NCBI GenBank assembly: GCA_011250595.1
Contig: JAANMP010000023.1
Location: forward strand, 1 to 64,000
DNA from: Bacillus sp. MM2020_1
GTDB lineage: Bacteria; Bacillota; Bacilli; Bacillales; Cytobacillaceae
Reading direction: 5' to 3'
Length of the DNA stretch: 64,000 nt
Positions 48,580 through 58,079 of the stretch are shown piece by piece; position 1 is the stretch's first letter, and every line of letters starts with the position of its first letter. The notes beneath the pieces are model-generated. The model searched no databases. It saw only the letters and a program-made list of their open reading frames with translations, and was not told the DNA's origin. The position numbers and the translations under genes are program-made.

Positions 48580-49404
48580 TTATTTAGCTGACTGGATTGT
48601 TAATAGGTCCTTCTTTTCCATCAACAGTTCCATTAACTGCTTAACTTGCTCATCAGTAGTACCTTCTAGCCTTTTTCCACCTTCTGGACGTGGTGGTGTA
48701 AACATCTTTCCAACAATTGTTGGAGAACCTTTTAGTCCCATTTGTGATCGATCTACATTTTCAAAGTCACTTACTGCCCAAATAATGGGTTCGTAACGTG
48801 CCGCCTTAATCATGTTTGTCATTGGCGAATAATCGATATCATTAATTTCTTTTTCAACTGTTAATAAGCAAGGAAGATTGGATTGAATCAATTCATATCC
48901 ATTGGTTAATTTCCGCTTAATTAGAACCGTATTTTCTTTCTGATTGACTTCAGACACTTCAATTACATTTGTTATTGGCGGGATATCCATTCTTCTTGCA
49001 ATACCTGGTCCAACTTGTCCAGTATCACCATCGATCGCGTGCTTTCCGCAAATAATCATGTCTACTGGATGCTCATTATTAATTTTTTCTAATGCTTTTG
49101 AAAGGGCATAACTAGTGGCCAGTGTATCTGCACCTGCAAAGGCACGGTCAGAAATTAAATATCCTCTATCGGCACCTATTTCTACACTCTTCCTAATAAT
49201 TTCAGTCGCTTGCGGTGGTCCCATTGATAAGACAGAGATGGTCCCCCCTGTTTTTTCCCTGATTTTTACGGCCTCCTGAACTGCATGAGCATCGTAAGGG
49301 TTCAAGATGGCTGGTGCACTGCGACGGTCGAGTGTGTTAGTTTTTGGATTAATTTTAATAATTTTTGTATCGGGTACTTGTTTGACACATACGACAATAT
49401 GCAT
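48580..49404 (-). CDS. fixA: FixA, electron transfer flavoprotein beta subunit
   Basis: A 274-residue ETF-beta starting MHIVVCVKQVPDTK. The AMP/FAD-binding signature region DGDTGQVGPGIARR is present. In electron-bifurcating FixABCX complexes this subunit takes electrons from NADH. ATG 49404 is chosen because GGAGGAGGG lies upstream; an in-frame start at 49425 overlaps it. It is the first gene of fixABCX, with a perfect cre 36 bases upstream. No nitrogenase gene is in the window. Confidence 0.93.
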   Translation of the reverse strand: MHIVVCVKQVPDTKIIKINPKTNTLDRRSAPAILNPYDAHAVQEAVKIREKTGGTISVLSMGPPQATEIIRKSVEIGADRGYLISDRAFAGADTLATSYALSKALEKINNEHPVDMIICGKHAIDGDTGQVGPGIARRMDIPPITNVIEVSEVNQKENTVLIKRKLTNGYELIQSNLPCLLTVEKEINDIDYSPMTNMIKAARYEPIIWAVSDFENVDRSQMGLKGSPTIVGKMFTPPRPEGGKRLEGTTDEQVKQLMELLMEKKDLLTIQSAK

Positions 49405-49802
49405 GTAGGACTTTCCCTCCTCCATATGATCTAAGATTATTGAAAGCGTTTGCTTCCTTATGGTTTAAAAATGCTTTTATTAACGATATATGAATCGCAA
49501 CACAAGCATAGTACCAAACAATGATAGTTTTCTTTTTTTTCTTTCTCGATTTAACCTAAAACTATTGTTTATTAAACAATCCTTACAAATCACCTTGTGC
49601 AGTAGCTAAGAAGTAGTTTTAAAAAAGTTGAAGTTATTACAGATTGTGGTAAGATATGTAGTTAATCGTGATGTAAATTAAAAAAGTAGTACTAATATAA
49701 CTATAAGAAATATTTAGATATTAACAATGATAAAAATCACAGCTAATGTCTAACTTTGTAGATATTTGACTCGCTTTAATTGGATATGAAAGGAGATGTG
49801 TA
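49405..49802. other. Intergenic region between fixA and the ZIP gene
   Basis: 398 bases, no gene seen. The cre site lies near its left end. On the minus strand TTGTGT, 17 bases, TAATAA near 49460-49500 is a weak promoter candidate for fixABCX. Nothing else is recognised. Confidence 0.4.
49440..49454. promoter_or_regulatory. Perfect cre site (CcpA) upstream of fixABCX
   Basis: TTGAAAGCGTTTGCT fits WTGNAANCGNWNNCW at all 15 positions. It lies 36 bases before the fixA start, so it is probably within the leader, where CcpA would block transcription. Confidence 0.85.
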
Positions 49803-50537
49803 ATGACTGAAGTTTTTTGGGGCAGTGTACTTTCGGCACTATCAACAGGGGCTGGGGCACTAATTATTCTATTTATTCATCAATCCATTACACATCGATG
49901 GAAGGATGTTTTATTAGCTTTTAGTGCCGGAATTATGATGTCTGCTTCGACGATAGGGTTGATTCCTGAAGCCTTAAAAACTGGGGGATTTTGTCCACTC
50001 TTTATAGGTGTTTGTTTAGGAGTATGGGCGCTGACTCTTTTGGAAAAAAATATTCCACATATTGACTTACAGCATAACAAAAAGGGAATTCAATTTGATG
50101 AGAAGGCGTTATTAATTATTTCTGCAATTACCCTTCATAACATTCCTGAGGGACTGTCAGTTGGCGTAAGCTACGCATCCGAACAAGGGGATACCGGAAA
50201 TCTAATCGCTTTAGCGATAGGCTTTCAAAATGCGCCGGAAGGCCTTCTTGTCGCATTATTTTTAATCAATCAGCGAATTAGTAAACTGAAGGCCTTCATT
50301 ATTGCAACTTTAACTGGAGCCATTGAAATCATTACTTCCTTATTAGGGTATTTTTTAACCACATATGTTCAGGGGCTTGTCCCTTATGGTCTATCTTTTG
50401 CGGCTGGAGCCATGTTATTTATTATTTATAAAGAATTAATTCCTGAAAGCCACGGAGACGGGAATGAGCGGATATCCACCTATGCATTTATCTTGGGGCT
50501 GCTTGTCATGGTGTACATAATAGATATTTTTTCATAA
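49803..50537 (+). CDS. ZIP-family metal transporter
   Basis: A 244-residue membrane protein with about eight spans. The metal-binding motifs of ZIP proteins are present: HNIPEGLSVGVSY in the fourth-span position and QNAPEGLLVALFL in the fifth. Zinc, iron or manganese are likely substrates. AAAGGAG lies 8 bases before the ATG. It has no close operon partner. Confidence 0.9.
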   Translation: MTEVFWGSVLSALSTGAGALIILFIHQSITHRWKDVLLAFSAGIMMSASTIGLIPEALKTGGFCPLFIGVCLGVWALTLLEKNIPHIDLQHNKKGIQFDEKALLIISAITLHNIPEGLSVGVSYASEQGDTGNLIALAIGFQNAPEGLLVALFLINQRISKLKAFIIATLTGAIEIITSLLGYFLTTYVQGLVPYGLSFAAGAMLFIIYKELIPESHGDGNERISTYAFILGLLVMVYIIDIFS

Positions 50538-50555
50538 CAAGGTACTTTCAAATTA

Positions 50556-50798
50556 TTAGACTAAAATCTTTGGCCAAATCATGATCATTTGTTTAAAAGC
50601 AAATTTAATTTCTTCATTTGGCCTGGAGATTTGCTCCATCACTTTTTGATATTTATTTATTAATTCATCAAGCTCCTGGCTGTATTGTATCGTCATCTCA
50701 TTGGTAAATCCTTGTGTATTGGCACTATTTATCATTAATTCTCTTTTAAGCTTTATTTCCTCAATCATTTCCATTTGGGTATTACTATACTCGCACAC
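50556..50798 (-). CDS. Spo0E-like aspartyl-phosphate phosphatase
   Basis: An 80-residue helical-hairpin protein with the family signature SQELDELINKYQ. Spo0E-type proteins dephosphorylate Spo0A~P and delay sporulation. The start is GTG 50798 with AGGAGG 6 bases upstream. It supports a sporulating host. Which member (Spo0E, YisI, YnzD) it corresponds to cannot be decided; position near mtnU and clpE recalls spo0E of B. subtilis. Confidence 0.88.
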   Translation of the reverse strand: MCEYSNTQMEMIEEIKLKRELMINSANTQGFTNEMTIQYSQELDELINKYQKVMEQISRPNEEIKFAFKQMIMIWPKILV

Positions 50799-51025
50799 AA
50801 TTATCCTCCTACCTCTTACTATATTACTGTAAACTATTAAAAATTAGACTACTTGATGAATTATGACAAGAATTTATATAAAAGTAAATACAATCGCAAA
50901 AGTAGACAAAACAATCTATTTCTTTCGTTTTTCGACAAAATCCTTAAATTTTTTCGTAGTAATCCGACAAAAAATGAGGACTTATCAAAAATAAATTTCG
51001 AAATTTCAAAACGAGGTGAAGAACT

Positions 51026-51811
51026 GTGAAATTAAAAATTTCATGTATACAAATGGATATTGCTTTTGGCAACCCGCAAAAAAACTACCAAACTGTCGAA
51101 AGACTTTTTGATAAAACTCACACTGAAAAACCCGATATTATTGTACTGCCTGAACTTTGGACGACAGGATATGATTTGACACGTCTTAATGAAATTGCGG
51201 ACTTTAAAGCAGCACAAACGATAGAATTCTTGCAAAATGCAGCCCAAAAATATCAGGTACATTTAATTGGCGGCTCTGTTGCCAATCGTGTGGAAAATGG
51301 CGTAAAGAATACACTCCTCATCATCAATAAAGATGGCCTGCTTGTGCACCAGTACAGTAAACTACATCTATTTAAACTCATGGATGAGCATGTTTATTTA
51401 GAAGCCGGGTCCGAAAAGGGGCTTTTTCAGCTTGATAATTATCAGTTTGCTGGGGCAATCTGTTATGATATTCGTTTTCCAGAGTGGATCCGAGCTCATA
51501 CATCAGAAGGCGCAGAAGCTCTATTTGTTGTGGCGGAATGGCCAGCGCAGCGTCTGTCGCATTGGAGGGCACTATTGATTGCCAGAGCAATTGAAAATCA
51601 ATGTTATGTTATCGGCTGTAACCGTTCCGGACAGGACCCAAATAACCAATTTGCCGGGCACTCCTTGATTATTGACCCGTGGGGAGAGGTTATCGCAGAA
51701 GCGGGTGAAAGTGAAGAAATTTTATCAGCAGAGATTGAGATGGACTTAGTCAAAGAAGTCCGGAAACAAATTCCTATCTTCGCAGATAGAAGACCTGAAT
51801 TCTATAAATAA
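51026..51811 (+). CDS. mtnU: Nitrilase-family carbon-nitrogen hydrolase (MtnU-like)
   Basis: A 261-residue amidohydrolase with the Glu-Lys-Cys triad: Glu in VLPELWTTG, Lys in YSKLHLF and Cys in AICYDIRFPEW. It matches MtnU (YkrU), associated with methionine salvage, where it likely removes the amide from ketoglutaramate-type by-products (omega-amidase). No other mtn gene is in the window. The start is GTG 51026 with GAGGTGAAG upstream. Confidence 0.88.
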   Translation: MKLKISCIQMDIAFGNPQKNYQTVERLFDKTHTEKPDIIVLPELWTTGYDLTRLNEIADFKAAQTIEFLQNAAQKYQVHLIGGSVANRVENGVKNTLLIINKDGLLVHQYSKLHLFKLMDEHVYLEAGSEKGLFQLDNYQFAGAICYDIRFPEWIRAHTSEGAEALFVVAEWPAQRLSHWRALLIARAIENQCYVIGCNRSGQDPNNQFAGHSLIIDPWGEVIAEAGESEEILSAEIEMDLVKEVRKQIPIFADRRPEFYK

Positions 51812-51870
51812 ACTTTCAAACAATAGTATTTTGGAAAAGCAATCCAACACGGATGGTTTTTTTGACATGT

Positions 51871-51940
51871 CTGTTGATTGGCACTCCAGGCACTTCGCTT
51901 TCCGCGGGCGTGCCGGGGAGCCTGGAGCGGAAATCAACAG
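51871..51940. repeat. Interspersed repeat, family B, short hairpin form
   Basis: 70 bases with the family ends CTGTTGATT / AATCAACAG. Its left part follows copy 1 and its right end follows copy 2, so the two opposite halves are joined. It folds as CTGTTGATT...CTCCAGGC / GCCTGGAG...AATCAACAG. It lies between convergent mtnU and the oxidoreductase gene. Confidence 0.85.
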
Positions 51941-52007
51941 GGCATTTCAGTGAGATATAATAAAAAATTGCTAAGAAAAATACTCTTTCTCGACACTTCG
52001 CAAAAAA

Positions 52008-52026
52008 CACTTCCAAGATGGAAGTG
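52008..52026 (-). terminator. Terminator of the fused oxidoreductase gene
   Basis: CACTTCCA / TGGAAGTG with a 3-base loop and U-rich minus exit. Confidence 0.85.
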
Positions 52027-52051
52027 CTTTTTGTTTGATATTATCTGCTTC

Positions 52052-54682
52052 TTATAACATTGGATTTTCGTCTTTCGCTTTGAGACGGCCCCATCTTTTC
52101 TCAACTTCTGCTTCGAATTCTTCTAACATTGGTTTGTTTTCTTCTTTTAGAAGGTGTTTGGTTTTACCCATATATTTTAACCATTCAGAAAGTGGAATAC
52201 GTTTATTCTTTTCTTCAGGATTGTAAGTAATTGTTGTCACACCTTGTTCCACTTCATAAAGTGGGAAGAAGCAAGAATTTACTGCAGCTTCGATAATGGT
52301 GGCACCGAAACGGTCATCAGATTTCCAGTTAAGTGGGCATGTGATGAGAAGTTTCCCATAAACTGTTCCGACATTTTGGGCATACCATTGTGCTTTTGCG
52401 CCTTTTTTAACTAAGTCCTGCGGGAATGCTTCCGAACCGGTAAACACATAAGGGATATTCGTTGCTGCCATAATTTGGGCTGTATCCTTATGATGGAAAG
52501 CCTTACCGCGTTGAGTCTTACCTACACCTGAAGTGCTAGTCATGTGACCCAATGGGGTGGAATAAGACATTTGTGAACCTGTATTCATGTAGCCTTCATT
52601 ATCATATTCAAGCATAATCAGTTTATGTCCACGAAGAGCAGTACCAATCGCTGAACCCATACCGATGTCCATACCGCCATCACCAGTAATCATAACAAAT
52701 GTAGCGTCATCTGAAACCTCAATTTCACCGCGGCGTTTTAATTCCATGAACGCTTCAACCGTACCTGAAAGCGTTGCGGCACCGTTTTGGAACAAATTGT
52801 GCATCATCGTTTGCTTATGTGATGTGCTTGGATAAGATGTTGTTGTGACATAGGCACAGCCTGTTTGGAATAGAGTAACAATGTCTCCTTCAATCCCTTT
52901 AAAGAATAACTCAAGACCAGCAAAAATTCCGCATCCTGGGCAAGCCCCGTGACCTGATGCAATTCGTTTCGGTTTACCAGTTAAGGCACGAAGCGGCGGG
53001 ATTTTCACCTTTAATTTATTGGTTTCTTCATCCATTTTCACATCAATTAGACCTGTTTTAAATACATCCCCATGCTGTGGTAAAATAACCGGCTTAAGGA
53101 TTTTTTCAGGATTACCGGGAATATGACCATAGTAATCAAATGGCTTTTCCGCATAGCCTTTTTCCATTGTATCAATTGCCATATCAAAGAAGGCCTGGGC
53201 ATCACTTGCATAGAAGTCCTTGCCGCCAAGACCGAATACACGACTTAGGACAATTGTTTGGTTGTCTTTGTCATCTTGAAGTGCGGATTTCACTTCATGT
53301 GTAAGGTTAGGGCCATTTGCTCCATAAGAATCTGCACGTTCCCCAATTAATAATGATTTTACATTTTTAAGGGCTTCGCGAATTTCTTTTGCAGGGAATG
53401 GACGGATAATATTCGGGCTGATTACACCAGCCTTAATTCCTTTTGCACGAAGTTGATCTACTACATCTTTGGCTGATTCAGCAGCAGAGTTTAATAGGAA
53501 AAGGGCTACTTCTGCATCTTCCATTTTATATAAATCTAGAACAGGATATTCTCTTCCAGAAAGCTTAGCATATTCCGCTGCTACCTCTTTAAAGACCTCA
53601 CCTGCATTATACATTGCTTCTGATTGTTGGTAGTGATTGTTAAGGAAATCATCACCACTCATATGTGCACCAATGGTAACTGGTTTTCTTAAATCCCTAA
53701 CGAAGTTGTAATCTGTAGGACACTCACCAACAAATTGCTGTACAACACTGCGGTCCTTAAAGAATTCCACCCTGCGTTTTTGGTGGGATGTAAAGAATCC
53801 ATCATAAGCAACAATAACAGGTAAGCGCACTTTTGAGTGTTCGGCAATTTTAAGTGCCATGATATTCAAATCATAAACAGCTTGTGGTGTTTTCGCTGTC
53901 AATATTACCCAGCCAGTATTTAATGCATAATAGAGATCCGAATGATCTCCGCGAATATCAAGTGGACCACTGACGGCACGAGTAACGAGATTCATAACCA
54001 TTGGGAAACGAGTTCCTGATTGTACTGGCATTTGTTCAAGCATATATAAGAATCCATTTGCACTCGTTGCATTGATTACCCGTGCACCTGTAGCTGCAGC
54101 ACCGTAACAAATACCTGCTGAACCGTGCTCGCCATCGGCAGGAATCAACTTAATATCATGCTCCCCGCGGGTTTTCATTTGATCTAAAAATTGTGCAACC
54201 TCAGTGGACGGTGTTATTGGGAAGTACCCCATAATATGATAATTGATTTGTGCGGCAGCCATAGCAGCCATTTCATTTCCTGATTCAAAGGTAGAAACTT
54301 GTTCTGCAACACTTTTTGTTGTTAATTTATCTTCATCAAAATCCCTAGCTGTATTTACCAAAACGATACTATCAGCATTTAAGCCGCTGACAACATCAAC
54401 AGTTCTATATAATGCTTCGTGAAAAACACCAACAATATGTGGTTGTTCAATTGGACTATGATCTCTAATTTCTACATCTGGCTCACAAAAGCGGATGAAG
54501 CTCTTTACTGGAGACCCCTTTTTTTCAGACCCATAAGATGAAAAATTAGAGCCTTTCAAACCAAGACTAAAAACTCCAGCCTCTGCTAGCATTTTTCCGG
54601 CTAGGTTAGCTCCTAGCCCCCCAATTGATTCAAGACGGATTTCAAAAAATCCTAGTTCATTTTTTTTCGGTAAAATAGACAT
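52052..54682 (-). CDS. Fused 2-oxoacid:acceptor oxidoreductase (gamma-alpha-beta)
   Basis: An 876-residue thiamine-diphosphate, iron-sulfur enzyme that oxidatively decarboxylates a 2-oxoacid with CoA, normally reducing ferredoxin. Order: gamma domain (1 to about 120, GGLGANLAGKMLAEAG); alpha domain (about 130-560, GNEMAAMAAAQINY, ITPSTE); beta domain (about 575-876) with GHGACPGCG, a third Cys in QTGCAYVTT, thiamine motif GDGGMDIGMGS...YDNEGYMN, and a fourth Cys in ITCPLNW, the usual four cluster ligands. There is no delta-type ferredoxin domain. The gamma part is about 50 residues shorter than I expect. The substrate (pyruvate, 2-oxoglutarate or branched) cannot be told. GGGGGG precedes the ATG. 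Confidence 0.9.
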   Translation of the reverse strand: MSILPKKNELGFFEIRLESIGGLGANLAGKMLAEAGVFSLGLKGSNFSSYGSEKKGSPVKSFIRFCEPDVEIRDHSPIEQPHIVGVFHEALYRTVDVVSGLNADSIVLVNTARDFDEDKLTTKSVAEQVSTFESGNEMAAMAAAQINYHIMGYFPITPSTEVAQFLDQMKTRGEHDIKLIPADGEHGSAGICYGAAATGARVINATSANGFLYMLEQMPVQSGTRFPMVMNLVTRAVSGPLDIRGDHSDLYYALNTGWVILTAKTPQAVYDLNIMALKIAEHSKVRLPVIVAYDGFFTSHQKRRVEFFKDRSVVQQFVGECPTDYNFVRDLRKPVTIGAHMSGDDFLNNHYQQSEAMYNAGEVFKEVAAEYAKLSGREYPVLDLYKMEDAEVALFLLNSAAESAKDVVDQLRAKGIKAGVISPNIIRPFPAKEIREALKNVKSLLIGERADSYGANGPNLTHEVKSALQDDKDNQTIVLSRVFGLGGKDFYASDAQAFFDMAIDTMEKGYAEKPFDYYGHIPGNPEKILKPVILPQHGDVFKTGLIDVKMDEETNKLKVKIPPLRALTGKPKRIASGHGACPGCGIFAGLELFFKGIEGDIVTLFQTGCAYVTTTSYPSTSHKQTMMHNLFQNGAATLSGTVEAFMELKRRGEIEVSDDATFVMITGDGGMDIGMGSAIGTALRGHKLIMLEYDNEGYMNTGSQMSYSTPLGHMTSTSGVGKTQRGKAFHHKDTAQIMAATNIPYVFTGSEAFPQDLVKKGAKAQWYAQNVGTVYGKLLITCPLNWKSDDRFGATIIEAAVNSCFFPLYEVEQGVTTITYNPEEKNKRIPLSEWLKYMGKTKHLLKEENKPMLEEFEAEVEKRWGRLKAKDENPML

Positions 54683-54755
54683 AAAGTCCCCCCCTAAATT
54701 CGTTCAATAAAATACCACGAAATAGACATAAAAATTTAACTTCTTCACAACAACT

Positions 54756-54798
54756 ATTGTAAGACAGCTATTTTTATTTTGCTGTGATAAATGTCAAA
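54756..54798 (-). promoter_or_regulatory. FNR-type promoter of the fused oxidoreductase
   Basis: On the minus strand TTTGA-N6-TCACA (54783-54798; nine of ten bases) and -10 TACAAT (54756-54761). The distance from box centre to the outer edge of the -10 is 34.5 bases, identical to the hemerythrin promoter. A TTGACA overlapping the box is also present. Confidence 0.7.
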
Positions 54799-54915
54799 CA
54801 TCATGATATTTATTTTGAAACACAAAAAAAGGTTTTCGAATAAGTGTTGCCATATATGATTTTAAAGAGCTTTCATAATTATATAACAGGGTAATCGATG
54901 TTGTATAACAGACAA

Positions 54916-54953
54916 AAAATGGTCTGCATCCAATTTAAGATGCAGACCATTTT
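54916..54953 (-). terminator. Terminator of lutABC
   Basis: Perfect AAAATGGTCTGCATC / GATGCAGACCATTTT stem, 7 bases beyond the lutC stop. Confidence 0.92.
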
Positions 54954-54960
54954 ATATCAT

Positions 54961-55680
54961 TTATAAATCGTTAATAACAATATACGACGCTTTAACTGGT
55001 CCGTGGACTCCAACGACTAGATTCAATTCTATATCCGCAGAGTTACTTGGTCCGGTAATAAAGTTGATACACGAGGCAACATGACCTGTTTTCTTGTGGA
55101 TCTCCCGCATCTTTTGAGCCGCTTGAGTGATTCGTGGGACTAATGTGCTTTTCGGTATAAGGGCAATATAGGTTGCAGGTAAAAAGCTCACCGTTCTCCC
55201 TTTATTCTCATCGCTATACAAAACAACCGTTCCCGATTCAGCAAGTGTCACTTCACTAATAGTAATCCCTACATTAGCCTTCTCCGCTTTTGCGATGTTC
55301 GCTTTCCCTTTCAGGTGATCCCATTCGTAAACCTCGATCTTCTGATCAGGCCATACTCTATTAAAGAGTGGGTCTAAGCCCCACTGTGAAAAGCGCTCAT
55401 CCTTCCAGGTTACAATTGGACCTCCACCATAGCCTGAAACCACTTTGTTAAGAGTAGCTGCTAAATCTTTTTTGTCAGTTACGTGGATATTTGTATGGAT
55501 TTTCTTACATTGCTCCGTTAATACCTCTAGTAATTCGTCCTGAGTAGCATTTTTGAGCACTTCATATTGGGGCTGGAATTTCCAGGTCGGCCTTTCCACC
55601 GAAGAGGAAATTCTCGGGCGTTCCAAACGACTGGCAATTTGATTTAAAAATTTATCCCGATTTTGAATCATCCCTGCCAT
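54961..55680 (-). CDS. lutC: Lactate utilization protein LutC
   Basis: A 239-residue LUD-domain protein, third component of the LutABC L-lactate oxidation system. The family segments WGLDPLFNRVWP, GITISEVTLAESGTVVLY and FITGPSNSADIE are present. AGGAGG lies 9 bases before ATG 55680 and only 2 bases separate it from lutB. Confidence 0.95.
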   Translation of the reverse strand: MAGMIQNRDKFLNQIASRLERPRISSSVERPTWKFQPQYEVLKNATQDELLEVLTEQCKKIHTNIHVTDKKDLAATLNKVVSGYGGGPIVTWKDERFSQWGLDPLFNRVWPDQKIEVYEWDHLKGKANIAKAEKANVGITISEVTLAESGTVVLYSDENKGRTVSFLPATYIALIPKSTLVPRITQAAQKMREIHKKTGHVASCINFITGPSNSADIELNLVVGVHGPVKASYIVINDL

Positions 55681-55682
55681 GA

Positions 55683-57107
55683 TTATTTGCCTCCTTTTTC
55701 ACGGTTTTTAAACCAATCTCTGAATCGTTCTTTATTTGGTGCTGGAAAATCACGAATATCTGTCCATGCTTTTAACGGACCTGGTCCTTTGGTGATCTTC
55801 TCTCCAACAGTAAATGGATTCATTGCAGCAGGTGCCATTTTAGACCCAAGCTTATACATAAGTGGTGATGCTGCCCCTAAACCAAATGCCTTCATTAATA
55901 ATTTTTCGGATATTGGTGCTTTTCCCTCTTTTTCAACTATGACTTCACGGTGTTTATGAAGAAGGTTATGTAACGGTATTTTTACCGGACATACTTCTGT
56001 ACAAGCACCACAAAGAGTTGATGCGTAAGGTAGTTCTTTAAATTCATCATATCCCCCTAATAATGGAGACAGGACTGCACCAATTGGACCTGAATAGATA
56101 GAGCCGTATGAATGTCCGCCGACATGACGATAAACTGGGCATACATTTATACATGCTGCACAACGAATACATTGAAGGACCGACTGGAACTCGCCGCCAA
56201 GAATTTTGGATCTACCATTGTCAACAATGACAAGGTGAAATTCCTCTGGACCATCAACATCCAATGCTTCTTTTGGCCCTGTTAACACTGTAATATAACT
56301 AGTTAATTTCTGCCCGACCGCACTTCTAGTTAATAAACTAACTAGGACCTCCATCTCTTCAAAGGTAGGGACAAGTCTTTCCATCCCCATAACAGTAATT
56401 TGTGTTTTAGGTAATGCAGTCACTAGGTCAGCATTTCCTTCGTTTGTCACTAAACTGAAAGATCCGGTCTCTGCGACGGCAAAGTTACAGCCTGTTATCC
56501 CGATATCCGCTGATAGGTATTCCTTTCGCAACATTTGACGAGCATGCCAGGCTAATTCTTCAGGTTTTGATGTTTTTGTATAACCTAGCTTCTCAGTAAA
56601 TACGTCACGAATTTGCTCTTTATTTTTATGTAAAGCTGGTACAACAATATGAGAAGGCGGATCGTGATCATCAATTTGTAGAATGTATTCGCCTAAATCC
56701 GTCTCAATTACCTCACAGCCTTCTTGCTCCAACATTGCATTTAAGCTGATTTCTTCGGTTACCATCGATTTTGCTTTAACAATTTTCTTTGCTTCCTTCT
56801 TTTTTACAACCCCACGAATATACTCATTAGCCTCTTCCTTGGTCTGAGCAAAAAATACATTTCCGCGACGTTTGGCAACATTCTCACTTAATTGCTCCAA
56901 GTAATAATCCAAGTTTTCTAGTACATGCTGACGGATTTCTTCCCCATGCGAACGCCATTCTTCCCAGTTGCCTAATTCCTCAGTTGCAACTCGTCTTTTT
57001 ACGCCCATACCGTCCTGTGCTCCTGCAACGGCGCCACGCATGAAGTCATCATGAATCCCTTTATCAACACGTTCTTTAAATTGATCCGTGCTAATCTTCA
57101 TTGACAT
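55683..57107 (-). CDS. lutB: Lactate utilization iron-sulfur protein LutB
   Basis: A 474-residue protein with an N-terminal LUD domain ([15 protein letters not shown]) and two 4Fe-4S motifs, [15 protein letters not shown] near residue 315 and [13 protein letters not shown] near 365. It relays electrons from lactate oxidation. The gene is 46 bases after lutA. Start ATG 57107 follows AGGA. Confidence 0.95.
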   Translation of the reverse strand: MSMKISTDQFKERVDKGIHDDFMRGAVAGAQDGMGVKRRVATEELGNWEEWRSHGEEIRQHVLENLDYYLEQLSENVAKRRGNVFFAQTKEEANEYIRGVVKKKEAKKIVKAKSMVTEEISLNAMLEQEGCEVIETDLGEYILQIDDHDPPSHIVVPALHKNKEQIRDVFTEKLGYTKTSKPEELAWHARQMLRKEYLSADIGITGCNFAVAETGSFSLVTNEGNADLVTALPKTQITVMGMERLVPTFEEMEVLVSLLTRSAVGQKLTSYITVLTGPKEALDVDGPEEFHLVIVDNGRSKILGGEFQSVLQCIRCAACINVCPVYRHVGGHSYGSIYSGPIGAVLSPLLGGYDEFKELPYASTLCGACTEVCPVKIPLHNLLHKHREVIVEKEGKAPISEKLLMKAFGLGAASPLMYKLGSKMAPAAMNPFTVGEKITKGPGPLKAWTDIRDFPAPNKERFRDWFKNREKGGK

Positions 57108-57153
57108 ACAATCATTCCTCCACTCTATGAATTTACTAAACTAGTAAAAACAA

Positions 57154-57870
57154 TCATCGGCTATTTAATACCTCAGCAATATGCATCACTTTGATTGGCT
57201 TTCCTACTCGATCAATCCGCCCGCCAATATTCATTAAGCATGCCACATCAGCACCAATAAGGTACTCTGCGCCTGTTTCTTCTACATGGCGAACTTTTTC
57301 ATCGACCATTTGCTCAGAAATTCGAGCCATTTTTACGGCAAAGGTCCCCCCAAATCCACAGCATTGTTCCTTCCCGGGTAATTCTGTGAATTTAAGACCT
57401 TTTACATTGTTCAAGAGAATCATCGGAGCTTTTTTAACACCTAATAACCTCGTCATATGACAAGAAGTATGGTAGGTTACACTCCCTTCAAAACGGGCAC
57501 CAACATCTTCAATTTTCAAAACGTCAACAATAAATTGGGTTAGTTCGAAGGATTTTTCTGCCAATTTTTTTGCCTTAGGTTCCCAAACAGGGTCACCCTT
57601 AAATATGTGTTGGTATTCGTGAAACATCGTTATACAAGAGCCTGATGGTGAGACTATGTACTCCGCATCTATAAATGTATCAATCATACGTTTCATCGCT
57701 TCTTTTGTTTCTTTTACATAACCACTATTGTATGATGGCTGACCACAACATACTTGGGATTCAGGAAAATCTATTTCACATCCAAGTCTTTCAAGCAGCT
57801 CAACCGTTGCTTTTCCTACATTACTTTGAAACATATCTACAATACAGGTTGCAAAAAGTGTTACCTTCAT
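57154..57870 (-). CDS. lutA: Lactate utilization protein LutA
   Basis: A 238-residue protein of the cysteine-rich (CCG) family, with CCG at 41-43 ([11 protein letters not shown]) and a second CCG in [10 protein letters not shown], expected to hold an iron-sulfur or heterodisulfide-reductase-type cluster. First gene of lutABC. Upstream is a palindrome identical to one before lutP. Confidence 0.95.
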   Translation of the reverse strand: MKVTLFATCIVDMFQSNVGKATVELLERLGCEIDFPESQVCCGQPSYNSGYVKETKEAMKRMIDTFIDAEYIVSPSGSCITMFHEYQHIFKGDPVWEPKAKKLAEKSFELTQFIVDVLKIEDVGARFEGSVTYHTSCHMTRLLGVKKAPMILLNNVKGLKFTELPGKEQCCGFGGTFAVKMARISEQMVDEKVRHVEETGAEYLIGADVACLMNIGGRIDRVGKPIKVMHIAEVLNSR

Positions 57871-57923
57871 GTCTGTCTTCCTCTCCTAAATATCAAATTT
57901 TCATAAGTCATACAGTAAACAGG

Positions 57924-57934
57924 TCATCAGATGA
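57924..57934. promoter_or_regulatory. Candidate LutR operator before lutA
   Basis: TCATCAGATGA, an 11-base palindrome, embedded in GGTCATCAGATGAC, 54 bases before the lutA start. The identical 11 bases occur before lutP. Confidence 0.8.
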
Positions 57935-58079
57935 CTTGGTAAAAAAAGAAATAATTTTTATATCATTCATACTACTATAAAATTAGTTCCGATTGAAAGG
58001 GTTTGCATAAAAAATATTTAGAAAAAAAAACATGCGTTCCAAAATAATTGGCTGGCATGCTTTTTTAGGAATATATGGA

